64,000 nt of DNA from Torreya grandis (Eukaryota; Streptophyta; Pinopsida; Cupressales; Taxaceae). The notes below the pieces were generated by a model. It was not told the origin of the DNA. It searched no databases and saw nothing but the letters and a program-made list of their open reading frames with translations. This document shows, one piece after another, positions 30,501-43,720 of this stretch. The stretch's first letter is position 1, and each line of letters begins with the position of its first letter. Location of the stretch: positions 788,001 to 852,000 of the forward strand of contig JARHVA010004231.1 of NCBI GenBank assembly GCA_037957365.1. The letters run 5' to 3'. The position numbers and the translations under genes are program-made.

Positions 30501-32745
30501 CCGTTTGTTTTATTTTAGACAAAGGGCACTCCCCTTAGGCACAAAACCTACAATTCTAGAGAAAATGGGTAAGAAAGGTAGACCGATAGCTATAGGAAAA
30601 TATAAATAATGTTTTAAAGGTTTGAAAAAATACATACCAACATGATATAATAATATTTTAAGGGTGAATTCTAGAATGGTGGCCTAGACACTAAAACTTG
30701 TTGGCATGCCTATTAGGCAAGGTTCTAAGCCAAAGCCAAAGGGAGGGTCAGATTTGTTTCTAAACTAAAGTGAAAACTACATTATATTGATACATGTTAC
30801 TATGGAGACATTAGGTTTTTTTAAATCATCTATATTTAAATGGAATGCATGAGAAACCATTGGACTTTAATACAAATTAGGTCTACTAGGCATGGTTAGA
30901 TCTAGATCCCAAAGGAAAAGTCACTTTCACTTGTAACGTTGTATATGAATTATAATACATTTGGGAATGATTTTAGGATAATAAAATAAGTTTTAAAGAT
31001 TTTATTTTTTTAATAAAAAACACAATAATTCCATTTTTGAGCTCAAAACCAACTCAAGCCTGTAGTATAAATGGAAGGAAAAGTATGACAAGGTAACTTC
31101 AAATGCTCACATCTTTAATGAGGATTTTCATGGACATTAAAGGAGTTTATGGAGGTTTATTTATGTCTTAAAATTTCAATCTTTGACCTTCATGAACAAA
31201 CCTTAAGAGCATAATATACTTAAAATGCTCATGAACCCTTTGTTTAGACTTGATGTGGAAAATGAAGGAGATAATGCATAAAAGTGGAATAGTTTTCCTA
31301 GAAAAAGGATTATAGTCTGTATATGACTCTTCCAGGGTACTCGAAATTAGGATGAGCTATATAGAATTATAGGGATAGGGTACAAAATAAGGTGCTTTTG
31401 ACTATTTTATGTGTTTTACAAATTCCAAGAGGATTCTAAAGATGAAAACAAATTTTATAGAATTATTATAACCAATAATTATTATTTTAATTCCTTATAA
31501 GAATTCCTAAATATTAAAACAAACAAATTCATCTAAACTAGTCAAAACTAGCATAGTGACCAAACTAGTGAGAAGGGTGGAAAGCTTCAAGTAAGCTAAT
31601 TTTAAGGTGTGTCTAATGCCTCTAATTTCATGTAAGGTATTTAAAAGTGTCATAAAATACATTTTACATATTTTCATGGGAAAATTAATTCAAATTTGAG
31701 ACCAAGTGTGCAAGGTGTGGGAAAGAGGAGTTTTTTAGACTACAGATAGTGATAGCTCATTTTGGAAAGATTACAGATGACCAAGACGAATAAAAATTAT
31801 TTTAAAGTCATTTATTAAATCCTTACCTATAATTAAAATAATCAAAACTATCCATAATCAGTTTTGGGATGTTTAAATAGGTGTCAAAGATGAAGGCAAT
31901 TTTTGAGCCAACATAAGAAGTTTCATGCCACTTTTCATGAAATTTAATGCCTTGTATAGACACTTGTGCCTCCTAAAATTGAGTTATTAGTTTCAAATTC
32001 CTTTATAATTCACAATTAAATCCTTTTATAATCTTGACAAGTGTCCTTATGACCTTTATATTTCTCTTTTCCTCTCTCTCCCAAGTTCTATAAGAACTAG
32101 CCATTTTAGCTTTTGTAACTTATGCTCCACCTGAGTATGAAAAATACATTCTAATTTGAATAAAATTTTATCAATAATACTAATTATTTTTACCTCTTCC
32201 ATAACTTTTCATAGTTTGTTTACTTGGATGATTGATTTTGCTTAGTGATAACTTTTGTTCCTTAGCATGTTGTTTCATTCTCTCACCTATTTATAGTTAG
32301 AATACTTATTCTTGTAGGGCATGTGAATTTTTATAGGAATTGGAATGGTTTATATTCCCTCAAGTCCTCTTATCTAGTCCTCCTATCCTAAACATTCATC
32401 CATAACCTCACAATGTAATATTGATGTGAGAAGATGCAGATTGGAGAAGTGTATGTTTGGTTAGTCTCTTAGTTTCATGTGTAACATGCATCTGGTTGGT
32501 ATTCATCAATAAATTTGGTGTATCACCTCCCTTAGGATAGTTATATTTTAGTTTTATCTCTCCATTTTACCTCATAAATTTTAGGTGTAGTAGTAATCCA
32601 AAGTGGTACATCAAGGAAGGTAGCCCTATCTAGAGATTCACCTCATCTTTAGGCTACCCACAAGCCTAGAGGTATTTCAATTATGCCACTTGGATGAGGA
32701 GATATGAGACATCTCATCAAAGGGTTAAAATACAAGTGATAATAA
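27597..32745 (+). repeat. LTR copy 3 of the array
   Basis: The third 5.15-kb LTR closes the array. It follows copies 1 and 2 through the CACCTGAGTATG segment (near 32130) and the final GAGGAGATATGAGACATCTC. Similarity fades after CAAGTGATAATA near 32745. No internal region follows, as expected for the 3' LTR of a tandem array. Confidence 0.86.
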
Positions 32746-34105
32746 TATATTTATTAATAAATTTATTAACCCCACATAACTACTCACTAACATAAAATAC
32801 TAAATTTTCCACCTTTGAGCTAGTCTCCTTTGTAGCCTCACTTAAAACTAAACTTACCACCTATTAACTAGTATCCTAGTAAACCCCAATGGGGATTTAA
32901 TCTAAGTAAAAAATTTTAAAAGGACCCTAAAAATCCATAAAATGAGATTTGACATCACCATCCTTGTTAGGGAAAGAAGAAGGGGAAAAAGGGGAAATTA
33001 AAAGGTGTTCATCACTAACATCTTTCCACTATGAAGAATACACTTTACGATTACTATAATAATAGAAGGAGGCCAAATTCCACTATAAAAAAAATGTACA
33101 AAATATAAATTTAAAAATCCTCATAAAATAGTGACTTAACCTAGAAATAACCAATCACATTTAGTTTAATAGGCATAGGGAGAGCCTAAGATAAATCCAA
33201 GTAGGACAAAATCCAAACAAAGGTGGTGTGTGATAAACTAAACTTAGATGCATCTATTAATACTAATTATTTGATTTAATTACCAATGTATTAAAGGAAA
33301 TAATCCACCCAAAATGGAAGTGGAAAATAAGGTAATCATACCCCCATAGGTCTGACATCAAAATTTCCACACAAGGGGTTGAAAGATAGGATCTAAGATT
33401 TGATAAGGAGAAGATACTACTCCCAAGACCAAGAAATAAATGAATCCACCTTAATATTATCATCCAAGAAATATAAAATTACAATAAATAATTCCCTATT
33501 ATAAGGATAAATCTCTAAATTTTATTCCAAGAGAAGCTTCTAGGATTCTGAGATCCAATGATGAAGGGTAGGGAGGCTTGGCCAAAAATTGTTAAACCTA
33601 CAAATTAAGCTCTATTCAGTGAATCAGACCTCATTTTTAATAACATTATCCAAAATTTCAGCTTTAAAGTATACCACTAGAGATAAGGATAACACCGAAG
33701 TGAATGTATCCACTTCTAGGGGTGAAACATTAAGAGGAATAATCTAATTATCTTAGGAAGCTATAAGCATGAAGTTTTTATGCATAGTCCACCCTACTTC
33801 CTCCAAGATTGTACCAACATATACATTGAAAATATTATAATGTAAGATGGTAGAAAACTTATTTAAATCTTAGTTTAGAATAAACCCTAAACTAGGTGAG
33901 GATCAACCCCTATCATTAGCAAATGAATAAACCACCTGTGCTTCCACCAAGAGATTATTAGGGTCACTAAAAGAGGAGGATGAAGGCACCACTAGCCCTA
34001 GAGGAATAGATGAGGAGGGAAAATGTGATCCAATGGGTCCTTGAGTAGTAACAACAAGGTAGGAAGAGGATGCAAGGATTCAGAGTGCTAAACATCATGT
34101 ATTTT
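32746..34105 (-). pseudogene. Unclassified coding-like segment
   Basis: From about 34090 down to 33240 the minus strand has longer open pieces than the AT-rich flanks. One reads LVEAQVVYSFANDRG near 33920; another (33263-33463) has SIFSLSNLRSYLSTPC. Ser-rich text (PSSSIPLGLVVPSSSSFSD) lies near 33980-34040. It may be a piece of a LINE first reading frame, but I see no diagnostic motif. The 32746-33230 part shows nothing I can name. Confidence 0.3.
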
Positions 34106-34221
34106 TAAAAAAATCAAGTTATTATACATAAAGAAGAGTCAAATAAATATTAATATTAATGAGAAGATAACTATTATATGTATAATTTTTTTATGGCCAT
34201 AATGTGAAATCATTATTATTA

Positions 34222-34261
34222 ATATATATATATATATATATATATTATTATTATTATTATT
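34222..34261. repeat. Compound (AT)n(TTA)n microsatellite
   Basis: About 12 AT units run straight into about six TTA units. Confidence 0.92.
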
Positions 34262-34304
34262 TGTTCTATTCTACAATTCATTATATTAAATAAAAAATGG
34301 TAAC

Positions 34305-34308
<4 letters not shown>

Positions 34309-34343
<35 letters not shown>
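34309..34343. repeat. (CA)n microsatellite
   Basis: About 17 CA units without interruption. Confidence 0.95.
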
Positions 34344-34345
<2 letters not shown>

Positions 34346-35749
34346 ACTATCTATTTCCAAAAGTATTAAATGAAATTGATTATAATAATTAATATTTATT
34401 TATTTATAAAACACATTATATAATGTATTAAAGAGATCCAAACTTTATAGTTTCTCAAATTAGTATGTAATATACAAACTTAAAACACCATAATTATCAA
34501 ATCAAAATTTCCAACCAAAAGAGGGATATTGAAAGAGATAAAGAGATTTAGATTTTACATTTTTTTTTATATTATACAAATTTAAGATAATAATTTACAC
34601 TTTCAATTTGTATTAAACAACCTTCATATTTAATTTATTTTCAATTTCAAGAGGAATGTTAAGAGAGAGTGGAAATAGAAAGGAGAGAAGTCCATTATTT
34701 CCACATTAAAAATATAAACTTATATGTTACATGACCATTTATAATATAATTTTTATCATTCTATTTTATAATGTATATTCTCAAAATTAAAAACTTTCAT
34801 TATCAAATCATTTTTTTGTTTTAAACAAAAAGGATAATATAGGGAGAGATGAAGTGATAACCTTTTTAAACAAATAACACAACTCCAAATAAATTATTTA
34901 TATTTTCAATTTTAATTTCATCTAAAACTAAATGAAGGGAAAGAGGGGTATATAATTTATTTTTATTTTTAAATATAATCAACCTATTTACATTCAATAT
35001 TATATGAAACATTTTATGAGGAAGGGACAATACAAGTTAATATCTTTCAACATTGTTCACTTCCAAACAACATAAGACACTTGCACATTCATGGAAGGCA
35101 ATTTTAGAAGAGGTAAAATAGATATAAAAGCATTCCTACCTTGAAATTATTTCTCTAAACTCATCCAGGACTCTTCTCTCCACTTCAATCTCCTTCCACC
35201 CAAAATAGACCCAAATGAACAACCAAAACAAGGATACTACAGTAAATTAAAAAAGGAGCCCAATTTTCATATCCCAAAGATTTTCCACCCAAACTAATAA
35301 ATAAGAGGGTATTATTTATTACATGATTCAATTCATGTGTCACAAATACCATACTCCCACTTTCATGAAATCATAATCTAATGTGGGATTTCTTGTCTGA
35401 GTAACCCACCTTGTAAAAGTTGAAAGGGTCTTTAACACTCAATGAAATTTTCTCACATGTCCCATTTAACACTCCATAACCAAATATACCTACCATAGTA
35501 TGGGGCCTAAACAATAGCTCCTATAACCTTCCTAGATATTTTAAGCAAATATTTATAAATAAATTACTTTTTAAAAATCTTCATAGTTTATTTGGATTTA
35601 AATATTAGATTTATTGATTTAGGATTTAGTAATTAAAATTGTTTTGATTTCATTTCAAGAAATAGAGGTTTCAAATAAAGGAGGGGATAAAATTTGAATT
35701 CTTATGCATATGAATGGTTGTCACATATGATAAATGTATCAAGATGACT

Positions 35750-36854
35750 AGGGCACATAGGTTGTATGTAAGGGGTATTATAGTTTAACTAAGTGACCAT
35801 TATTGATTTCCCATGATAAATGATCAGTGATTATGTACCTAATTCTAAGAATAAAGTTACAAATGTGGGAGCCTTGATTAAGGTTTATAGTGGTGAGTAT
35901 ATTCAATGACTTCTCTAAGACCATGTATTTACTATATATTAGTATGATTTAAGGATCCTATGGATGGTAATAGATGCCCCAAACAAGATTAGACCTTAAA
36001 GCTAAGTTTTGAAGCTCCAAATTAGGAATGTCCATTCCACCTTTTATTTTGGGAAGACAAACATTGTCCCACTTTAATAAAGTTACTTTACATTTGTCCT
36101 CAAAATCCTACCATAATAAGTAATTCATGATGTGGTTTAAGGTTTTCAAAACCTTCCCTAAGGGATACAAAACTGACATCATGTAAATGGGAAGAGCATT
36201 AAGTAAATATTTGATTAAAGTGACACACCAAACTAATGACACGCATTTCCCTCTCTAGGTAGTGAGTATGGATTAAAATAAATGTATGAGATTATTTCAA
36301 ATTCAAAACTTTCTACATCTAAAAAACAATGGTATCCCATGATATTTTCTAGGTAGTTTTCCACTGTTGAAACCCAAAATGCGAGCAATCTTAATCTGGG
36401 TAGGTAGGTATGTGTTTATAATAAAATATCTAACTTAAATTCATGTATTTATTGACCTTAATCTTCCATGTGCTCCACCAATAATTATTTTATTTTTTAA
36501 TTTTATTTTAGAATCATAACCAAATAAAAATATGTCATTTTCAAAATATTGATAAGGATTTACAAACCTTCAACTATGTTGATTACTCTAATCATTTTTG
36601 TCAGAATGCACTCCTATAATGACTATCCTAAGAGCTCCATCCATTATAAGTAAAATAAATGGAGAGAGTGGGTATTCCTATTTCAAATATTTAGAGGTTT
36701 TGAAGAAGTTGGTTATACAATCATTGATCAAAATCAAGAATCTAAGCTGAAATTCCATTGAAAACCCAACCACGTAAATACTTTCAAAGTACAAAATTAT
36801 CTAAAATTTTCATTATAAATTACCAATTTACTCTATCATATTATTTGTTTATTT
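35750..36854 (-). pseudogene. LINE reverse transcriptase, C-terminal half (split by gypsy insertion)
   Basis: This half continues the LINE whose 5' half is at 49842-53110. Just inside the junction the minus strand reads a stop then YDRVNW, the block after the first catalytic region. Near 36600-36690 comes PLSPFILLIMDGALRIVI, the QGDPLSP block. The active-site FADD reads FEND at 36534-36545, so it is dead. Later blocks include GIPL (near 36330), LLKWDN and KGGMDIPNLELQN (35999-36060), and GSHICNFIL (near 35850), which are typical of plant LINE connecting regions. Coding similarity ends near 35750 with no zinc-binding tail, so the 3' end is lost. Confidence 0.87.
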
Positions 36855-36859
36855 TTGAT
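36855..36859. repeat. Possible degenerate target duplication of the gypsy element (left)
   Basis: TTGAT here and CTAAT at 49837-49841 flank the element; they agree at three of five bases and both differences are transitions. Weak on its own, but the position agrees with the LINE reading frame on each side. Confidence 0.3.
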
Positions 36860-38245
36860 TCCTTAAACTCTTCCTCTCAATGAATAACTTCCTATATGAA
36901 GCTTTACATATGTGGGACTAGATTGAAATCTATAAAGTGACATTTAGGATATTAGAAGTCAACTCATCAAATTAATTGGTGGGAAAATGAGAAGGAAGAA
37001 ATGAAAATAAAATAAAACAAAAATAACTAAGGTGATGTGTCAAGATATTTAATTGATCCACCTAATATTCCACAAAATATCTTGAACCATTAAAATACCA
37101 CAAAAACTTTAAAATAACATGTGCATGATTTATTGCCTATAACATAAGCAAAAGCCAACACTATATAAGTAAAGAAAATAAATAATAGATAGTAATAAAT
37201 TCCACTCAATTTGGCATAGAAAACCACATCCTCTTCATTTTTAGGTGGAGAACAAAATATGAAAGATAGAAAGGCACAATATATAATATTTTATCCTTCT
37301 CATGAGGGGGACATGCTAAGGTTGTGAAATGAAAATAAATAACTGTTGTTATTTCTATTCTAAAACTAATTATTATAAATGGATTCTCTTATATAATAGT
37401 CACAAAGATAAAAATATTCATTATTAACATCCATTTACAAAATAAAGGAGCCTTGAATATATAGGCACAAAGGCCTCATGAGGAAATGACACTTAGAACT
37501 TAGAACTCACACTCATGATGAGGCCATTACCACCAAATGGGGGGCTTTAGGATCATGAGTGAAATTGGTCTTCAAAATGTTATATATGGTACAACTGTTA
37601 ATGCTTCATGATTCCTAAAAAGCTTATAAAAAGTATCATGATGACACGTGTCTACCTACAAAATTACTTTTATAATTCATGTTAGAGATGGGGCCCACTC
37701 CCCTCGATTAATGGAGATTTTTGAATTTTTGATAGGAAAAAAATTTCTCTTTAAGGAGTGTCATAATTATGTATGTCTCTCTCATAATCCTTTTATCACA
37801 TTTTAATTGGTAACACATGGATCCACCATGTGGCAAGCTAGCACTGCTCCTAGGGAAGTCGCTAACTCATTTACAAATAATGAGCATGGGAGCACCATGT
37901 GTAAAGTTTGCTTCCTAATTATCATAACTATACATTAATCCCTACCTCTTATTCCATTAGGTAATGGTACTACTTGAAGTTCTAACAAAAATAAACATTC
38001 CTTGCGATAATGTTGTGATACCACATGTCGATCTGGTGCTACTTCTAGGTAAGTCAAGAATTTTTTCATGAAAAATGAGCATCAGGACACCATGTGGCAT
38101 CACTAAAAAGAGTTGAGGATTAGAAAAAAATGAAGGGGAACTCAAGAAAGAGAAGATTGATGCATAAACTACCAAACTCACCAATCATGTCCATGGTAAA
38201 GGTAAAATTCTCAAAAATACTACAAAATGTGGATTATGATCCACA
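36860..38245 (-). repeat. Gypsy 3' LTR (left copy)
   Basis: Direct repeat of 48451-49836. It ends on the plus strand in GTGGATTATGATCCACA at 38245; the minus-strand LTR therefore opens TGTGGATCATAATCC. The other end has lost the G of the terminal TG (TCCTTAAAC versus TGCCTAAAAC). Shared blocks include AAAAATAACTAAGGTGATG and CCTCTTCATT.TTAGGTGGAG. Confidence 0.92.
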
Positions 38246-38599
38246 ATTCCTAGCGACTTACATGGGAATCTTCTAGTGGATGTAAAAACCCAAAAATCTT
38301 GTTTCTTGAACCAATCAAAGCAAAAATACTAAAATGGAAGGCCCATAGAACTTAAAACTTCTAAAGATCAACCTTTAAAGGCATCCACTCTTCCTCTTTT
38401 ATTTGAGTCTTCTTTTTTAGAGCCTCAAAGGCTCTATCTAAATCAATGATCTCCTTGAAGAAGATGTTACTCAAACCCTAAACTACTCTTAGCATATAAA
38501 AATCTAGCTAGATGAGAGGCTGAAAAATAGTCTCCACCTTAAATATTCTTGGTGCTTAATTGAGACCCACAAAGATGGTCTGGTCATTCTACTTTTTGA

Positions 38600-41500
38600 T
38601 TAGTATTTTTTTTATTTTGTCCTTTGAAAGGAATGTGTTGACTATGAGGAATGGGGAAGGGAGTCCCAACTAGACCAGATGCTCGATGTACCCTTATATA
38701 TCTTGAACCACTTTCTCTAAGGCATCCAATAATACCTTATATTTTGATTCTACCTTATTTTAGCTTAGGAACTCATTCACCTTCATTGTCATGTACCATC
38801 TATCAACCACTCCTACCACTTAGAGCACCCCATCTAGTGTGCTATAGAATTTTTGGACTAAGAGATATGAATCCTTAACTTTTGGGGCCATAAGGTAAGA
38901 ACTTGGTCCACATATGTGCTTACTCGTGAAATTAGCCATTATGAGTCCATGATGAACCCAAGCACTAGCCTTAAGTTTATAACTATGTTCTTTATTCTCT
39001 CCCAATAAGATACATACATTTTTTTGGACCATGGGGAGGATACATATAGTTTAGGAGTGGGAGATGAGTTCATTTTTTAGTTATTGGATTTCTTATTTCT
39101 TAGTCAAGGATTCTTGTTACATCTACTACTACAATTATTATTGTGTACTTGTAGAGTCGAAGAGACTCTTGTGGGTCTATGTGAGATATAATTCCTTTTC
39201 ATGTAGCTTATTTTTTGTGGCATACTTCTCTTTCTTTAGTCCATTTATTTTGGGCTTCAAATATATAACTTGGACCTAAAATTGGGATCTTTTGTTGGCT
39301 TCTAATTGGAAACTCTTACTGGTAATGTGGCTATGAAGGTCAGACCTTATTTTGGAGAGCTCCACATATTTGGCCTTGGCCTCTACATTTAGGTGGTTAA
39401 TAATAGTTTTGAATCTTGTGAGTTCCTACTCCTTTTCTAGTTGGTGGCCTACCTTGAGATAGTCCATGGTGATGGACTTCTAAGTTTCCTATATTAAATT
39501 AACCCTATTAGTTGGTCTATCCTGGTTAAGGTTATGTCTAATAGCATGTATCGAGTAATCCCCTAGTTGTATCTATTCTTAGAGATTGATTACTTGTGGT
39601 GTCATGTGTGAAATCATTAGGTATTGTTATTCCAAGTTAAAGAATGACCACATATGAGGTACCATTATGACCTTATCCATTTTTAATCTTGTCTTTTTTA
39701 CTTGGGCCTCTTGATCTTTTCTTGTAGCCTCTAACTACTGGTGGAACTACTCTTGAAATTGAATTAATTCCCTACAAAGGGGGATCCTTATGGTAATTTA
39801 AATGGGATGATCATTATCTACTATAAATTAGTAGACATTATTTCTCTAGCGATGAGTGGGTGGAGGGTTAGGGTAGAAGGTGATAAAGGTAGGAGGACAT
39901 AGAGAGAAGTGATGTGTAATTATACCATGATGGATATTGATGTGGTGGATTAGGGAAAAGGAGTGAAAAGTGGTGAAAGTAAGGTGATTGGCTAGGTAGA
40001 GGAGAATGACACAAGAATAATGGACTCGGTAGAAGGTGAGGAGGAAGTGAATAATAATGTATAAGTGGATAAGATCTATTGGGTGAAATATACCTTCTTT
40101 TACTTGGGCTTAGTAGAAGGTGAGGATACTTGTGCCTCGGTGCTCATTGAGCTGACCTTGCCTTAGGCTATCTTGAAATGGCTTATTGTTTCTATTTAGG
40201 AGTTGGATATAGAAGAAGTGGCTAGGAAATATGCCTCTAAATCATGAAAATGTCCTCTTTTCTATAGGGAGTATCTTCTTATTATTCAACTAAAACCTCT
40301 TCCTTTTACTTAAGCCTTTTCCTCATGGTACTCATCCCATATGTCCTTGAATTGCTCATCAGATTCCAAGTATTAGAAATTGAGATCCCTTTTACTAATT
40401 TCTTACCTATATTTCCAATAAGATTTTATCTCCTCTTCACTATAGCCCCTCTAAATGAGCTACACTCTCAATCTCTTTGTCATTTTCTTTATGGGATCAA
40501 AATCTTGGACTAATTTATAAAAAGACTCCCACAACTTTCAAGTGTCTAAAGGGATTTTGGACTGATTGACATAGTGCTTAATGGCATCCTCTATTATCAA
40601 CCTTCACTCATTAAAGTATGTTTGGGGCTCATAGTTGAAGGGGATGTGGTTTTCAAAGTGGTAATGTGGTGATTTGGGTCATAGTTCCACTAGTCAATGA
40701 TCTAGTCTAGACTAAGCTCTACCAATTTTAGCATAAGTAGGTGATCCTATAACCTCTTCACTATTATAATACCTCCTATTGAAAATGGGATGTCATATAG
40801 GGCCTTCTTATTTTTGTCCACCCCATACACTGACTCCACCACATTGAATTAGTGAGCTAACTCTAGGGCCAAGGTTCTATCATTAAGTATGCGTAAGAGT
40901 TAGAATGGCTCTTGTTTGAACCCATGAACCATGATAAATGTGAAATGGTCTATGAAGAACCAATCAACCATAATCTTTTAGTTAGTGATCCATGACCTCT
41001 AGTAGTCCATCATTATAAAAGTGATGGCCTCCTAGACTAAGGTTAACGAGGATTAGAGATAGAAATCAATCCATAAACTCATGATAATCTTATGTGACCA
41101 AAAGAATAGGGGTCTATGTAGAGATGGGAGTCACTATGTGACGATATGTGATCATCTCAATTTCATTCATTATGACTTATGGTAAGAATAATTGGGAGCT
41201 CTGATATAGGATCAGGTGGAGGAAGAAGGAGGAATACCTAAAGGTATTTTGGGATAAAAATTAGATAGTTGATTATAGATATCATTGATAATGGTTTCTT
41301 TTAAGTCCGTATTGAAATATTTCTCCCTACTTATTATATTTAAAAGGAAGACTACACCCAATTTAAAATCATGGATGTTGGATTTTGCATCCATCTCAAA
41401 GATGAACGCCAACATAAAAAGGAATTATTTCATATCTTATGCCATAAATCTCAAAAGAGTGATGGGAAGAGGAGGAGCCTTCATAAAATTGATATGGAGA

Positions 41501-42054
41501 GATGAGTTGATGAACCTAAGATTATGTACATTAGTTTTCTATACATTATGCAAGATTTCTATGTCATAATTTCTTACACCTGGGTTAATAGGGAGTCAGA
41601 GAATTTCCCTCATTACATTAGCATTTATGTCCACTTTGAGGTGGTTTCCTATAACAATGTTGGTATTAGCATCATATCTCTCCATAAATAAAGCAATGAT
41701 CTCTGGGCATGGGTGCATAAAAGGCACCATATACTAGGTTAGGGTAAAGTTCCATTTCTTATAACTAAATGATTGAAGGTCATTATTTCACACTTTTTTT
41801 AGCATGTGGTTATGGTTGCCCTCCCTTAGATTATTCATGTTCTTGACCATAGAGTCTTGGACCAATAGAGGGTCATTAAGATACCCCTTTGTGATGCTCT
41901 TGACATTCAACACTATGGGATTCAACTATATGAAGGTAGAAGCATATAATTTACTTCCTAAAAATTATGGAGGAAGGTCCCTAAGACCTCCTAACCTATA
42001 GGTTCTCTATTTTGTAGGGTGTCTACTATTGGATGAGGATCCAAAAGTTTCCAT
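38600..42054 (-). pseudogene. Additional reading frame of the gypsy element (aORF), unknown function
   Basis: This frame lies between integrase and the 3' LTR, in element sense. It starts at ATG 42054 (METFGSSSNSRHPTK, then a stop). One frame runs for about 280 codons to near 41200 without a shift, interrupted only by stops, mostly TAA/TAG. It includes GNHLKVDINANVMREIL, NFMKAPPLPITLLRFMA and FKLGVVFLLNIISREKYFN. A later part reads FIDHFTFIMVHGFKQEPF and LALELAH (near 40930). After a shift comes YSEEEIKSYWKYR (near 40420). From about 39750 to 39300 it is Lys/Glu/Leu-rich and coiled-coil-like. No envelope hallmark such as a clear membrane anchor is visible. I do not recognise the family. Confidence 0.65.
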
Positions 42055-42489
42055 TTTATAATTCAATAATCCTGCTTAAACTTTGAGTAAAACACTAGTT
42101 ATCAGTGCTTGTTATCAATTTCACACATAATCTTTGCTTAATTCTCTTAGAAACTCTTAGGCATTTAAATCTTTGGATTGATTAGGATAGGAGTATTTAT
42201 AATCCAATACTTTGAGCATGATCATCATGCAACTCATTTTGAATTTGGGTGCCCTATAAATATTCTCATAAAATATTTGTGGTGATCCTCATGGGAGATA
42301 GTGAAATTAAGATAATATAACATTAATGGAAAGGGGAGTGGGGTAGATAAACATCTATTAGTGGATGATTTAAAAATTAGGGAAGATAAGGTGTGGACAC
42401 TTGGAAACAAGATGAACAACTTGTGCTAACGAGACTTATTTCACAACAATAAAGAAAGGGAGACAAAACAACAAAATGGAAACTATGTA

Positions 42490-43720
42490 CAAGGATATCT
42501 AATAAGTTGATTGAAGTGGTTCAAGTGGTTTTTTTTAACTAGAATCTCTAAGGCATTGCCTTCTTCATCCTCTAACTCAAATACATTACCCTACCTATTA
42601 CCAATGATGCAAAAAGGTCCCTTTTATAGGGAGTCAATTTTATCATTTTGGTTTAGCTTTGCAACCCTTTCATCATAACTTAGAACCAAATATCCCATAT
42701 TGAAGCTTGGGTTAGATGCCTTTTTGTTGAACCATCTCTTAACTAATTACTATCAAGTAACTTCAACATCACTAGCTTGTTCTCTCACTTGTTAGAGGTT
42801 GAGAAATTTTACCAACCTGACCTCCATTTCTCTGTGATCTTCTATTTTAATAGCTATAGAATGAGAATTTAAATTTAGATGGGTATGACCACTTCCTTCC
42901 CATACACTAATTCATATGGGGATGTATTTAAAATTTTCTTATGAGTGACCCAATCAGCCCATAGATTTGTCCTCACATGATGATGCCATTTCATTTATCA
43001 CTTAGAGCCTATCCTCTTGATTAAACTTATGAGGTTCTTATTTGTTAACTCATCCAACCCATTCCCTTATGGGTGGTAGTTGGATAAATTTTTAAGGAAG
43101 ATGCGATTTTTGAGGGAAATTTTCAAAATCTTTGAACTAAATAAGGCTTTTTCATAGTCATAAATGATCATTCTTAGAGGGCCAAACCTTACAACCAGTT
43201 CTTCTAGGAAGTTGAAGATCACATTCTTAGTTTCCTCTTTCAAAAGGTCCACTTCGGTCCATGTCATAAGTAATCCATGGATGTGAGTATCAATTTATGG
43301 CCTATACTAAACATGATATAGATCATCCCTATAAAATTCAATCCCCATTGTGTGGAAGGCTAATCGGTCATAGTTAGATTCAATGACATAGACAAATTCT
43401 TTCATTTGCCTATGAAAACTAGCACTACAAGCATTTCTTCACCACCTAATAGCAATCAGGGAATATAATTAGCTAGTAATATCCCACATGCATGATCCTA
43501 GTTGTAGTTGTCTTTGCTAAGAAATGGCTTCTCAAAGGGCTGAAATGCATATCCTATATGATCTTAATGGCTTGGTTGTTGTGGACACATTAGAAGATTC
43601 CTATATAAAATTTCACATTAAACTTATATAATATTCTCTTATGTGTAGGGATACCATCTATATATTATTGATTTCACATTAAGTGGTTTATATCATCAAC
43701 CTAGGACCCATCAATTTCAT
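42490..43720 (-). pseudogene. Gypsy integrase remnant
   Basis: The integrase of the gypsy element. The open piece 43067-43267 has VIFNFLEELVVRFGPLRMII followed by YDYEKALFSS, matching the catalytic-core stretch around the second acidic residue (usually SDNG..F.S). Towards the C-terminus, near 42600-42640, KGPFCIIG followed by GNVFELEDEEGNAL matches the GPY/F module. Coding similarity ends near 42490 (LNHFNQLIRYP). No chromodomain is visible. The N-terminal zinc-binding part (43450-43720) is too eroded to read with confidence. Confidence 0.85.

Larger units (their letters stand above)
34106..35750. other. AT-rich non-coding stretch with microsatellites
   Basis: No gene is visible. It contains an AT run (34222-34245) passing into TTA repeats (to about 34261), and a CA run at 34309-34343. 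A GATATAAAAGCA box near 35122 could pass for a TATA element, with nothing downstream to support it. The right edge is set by the end of LINE coding similarity. Confidence 0.55.

Noticed and set aside
38651..39279. Plus-strand open frames near the gypsy 3' LTR
   Set aside because: They are antisense to the extra frame of the gypsy element, whose minus-strand reading is more protein-like.
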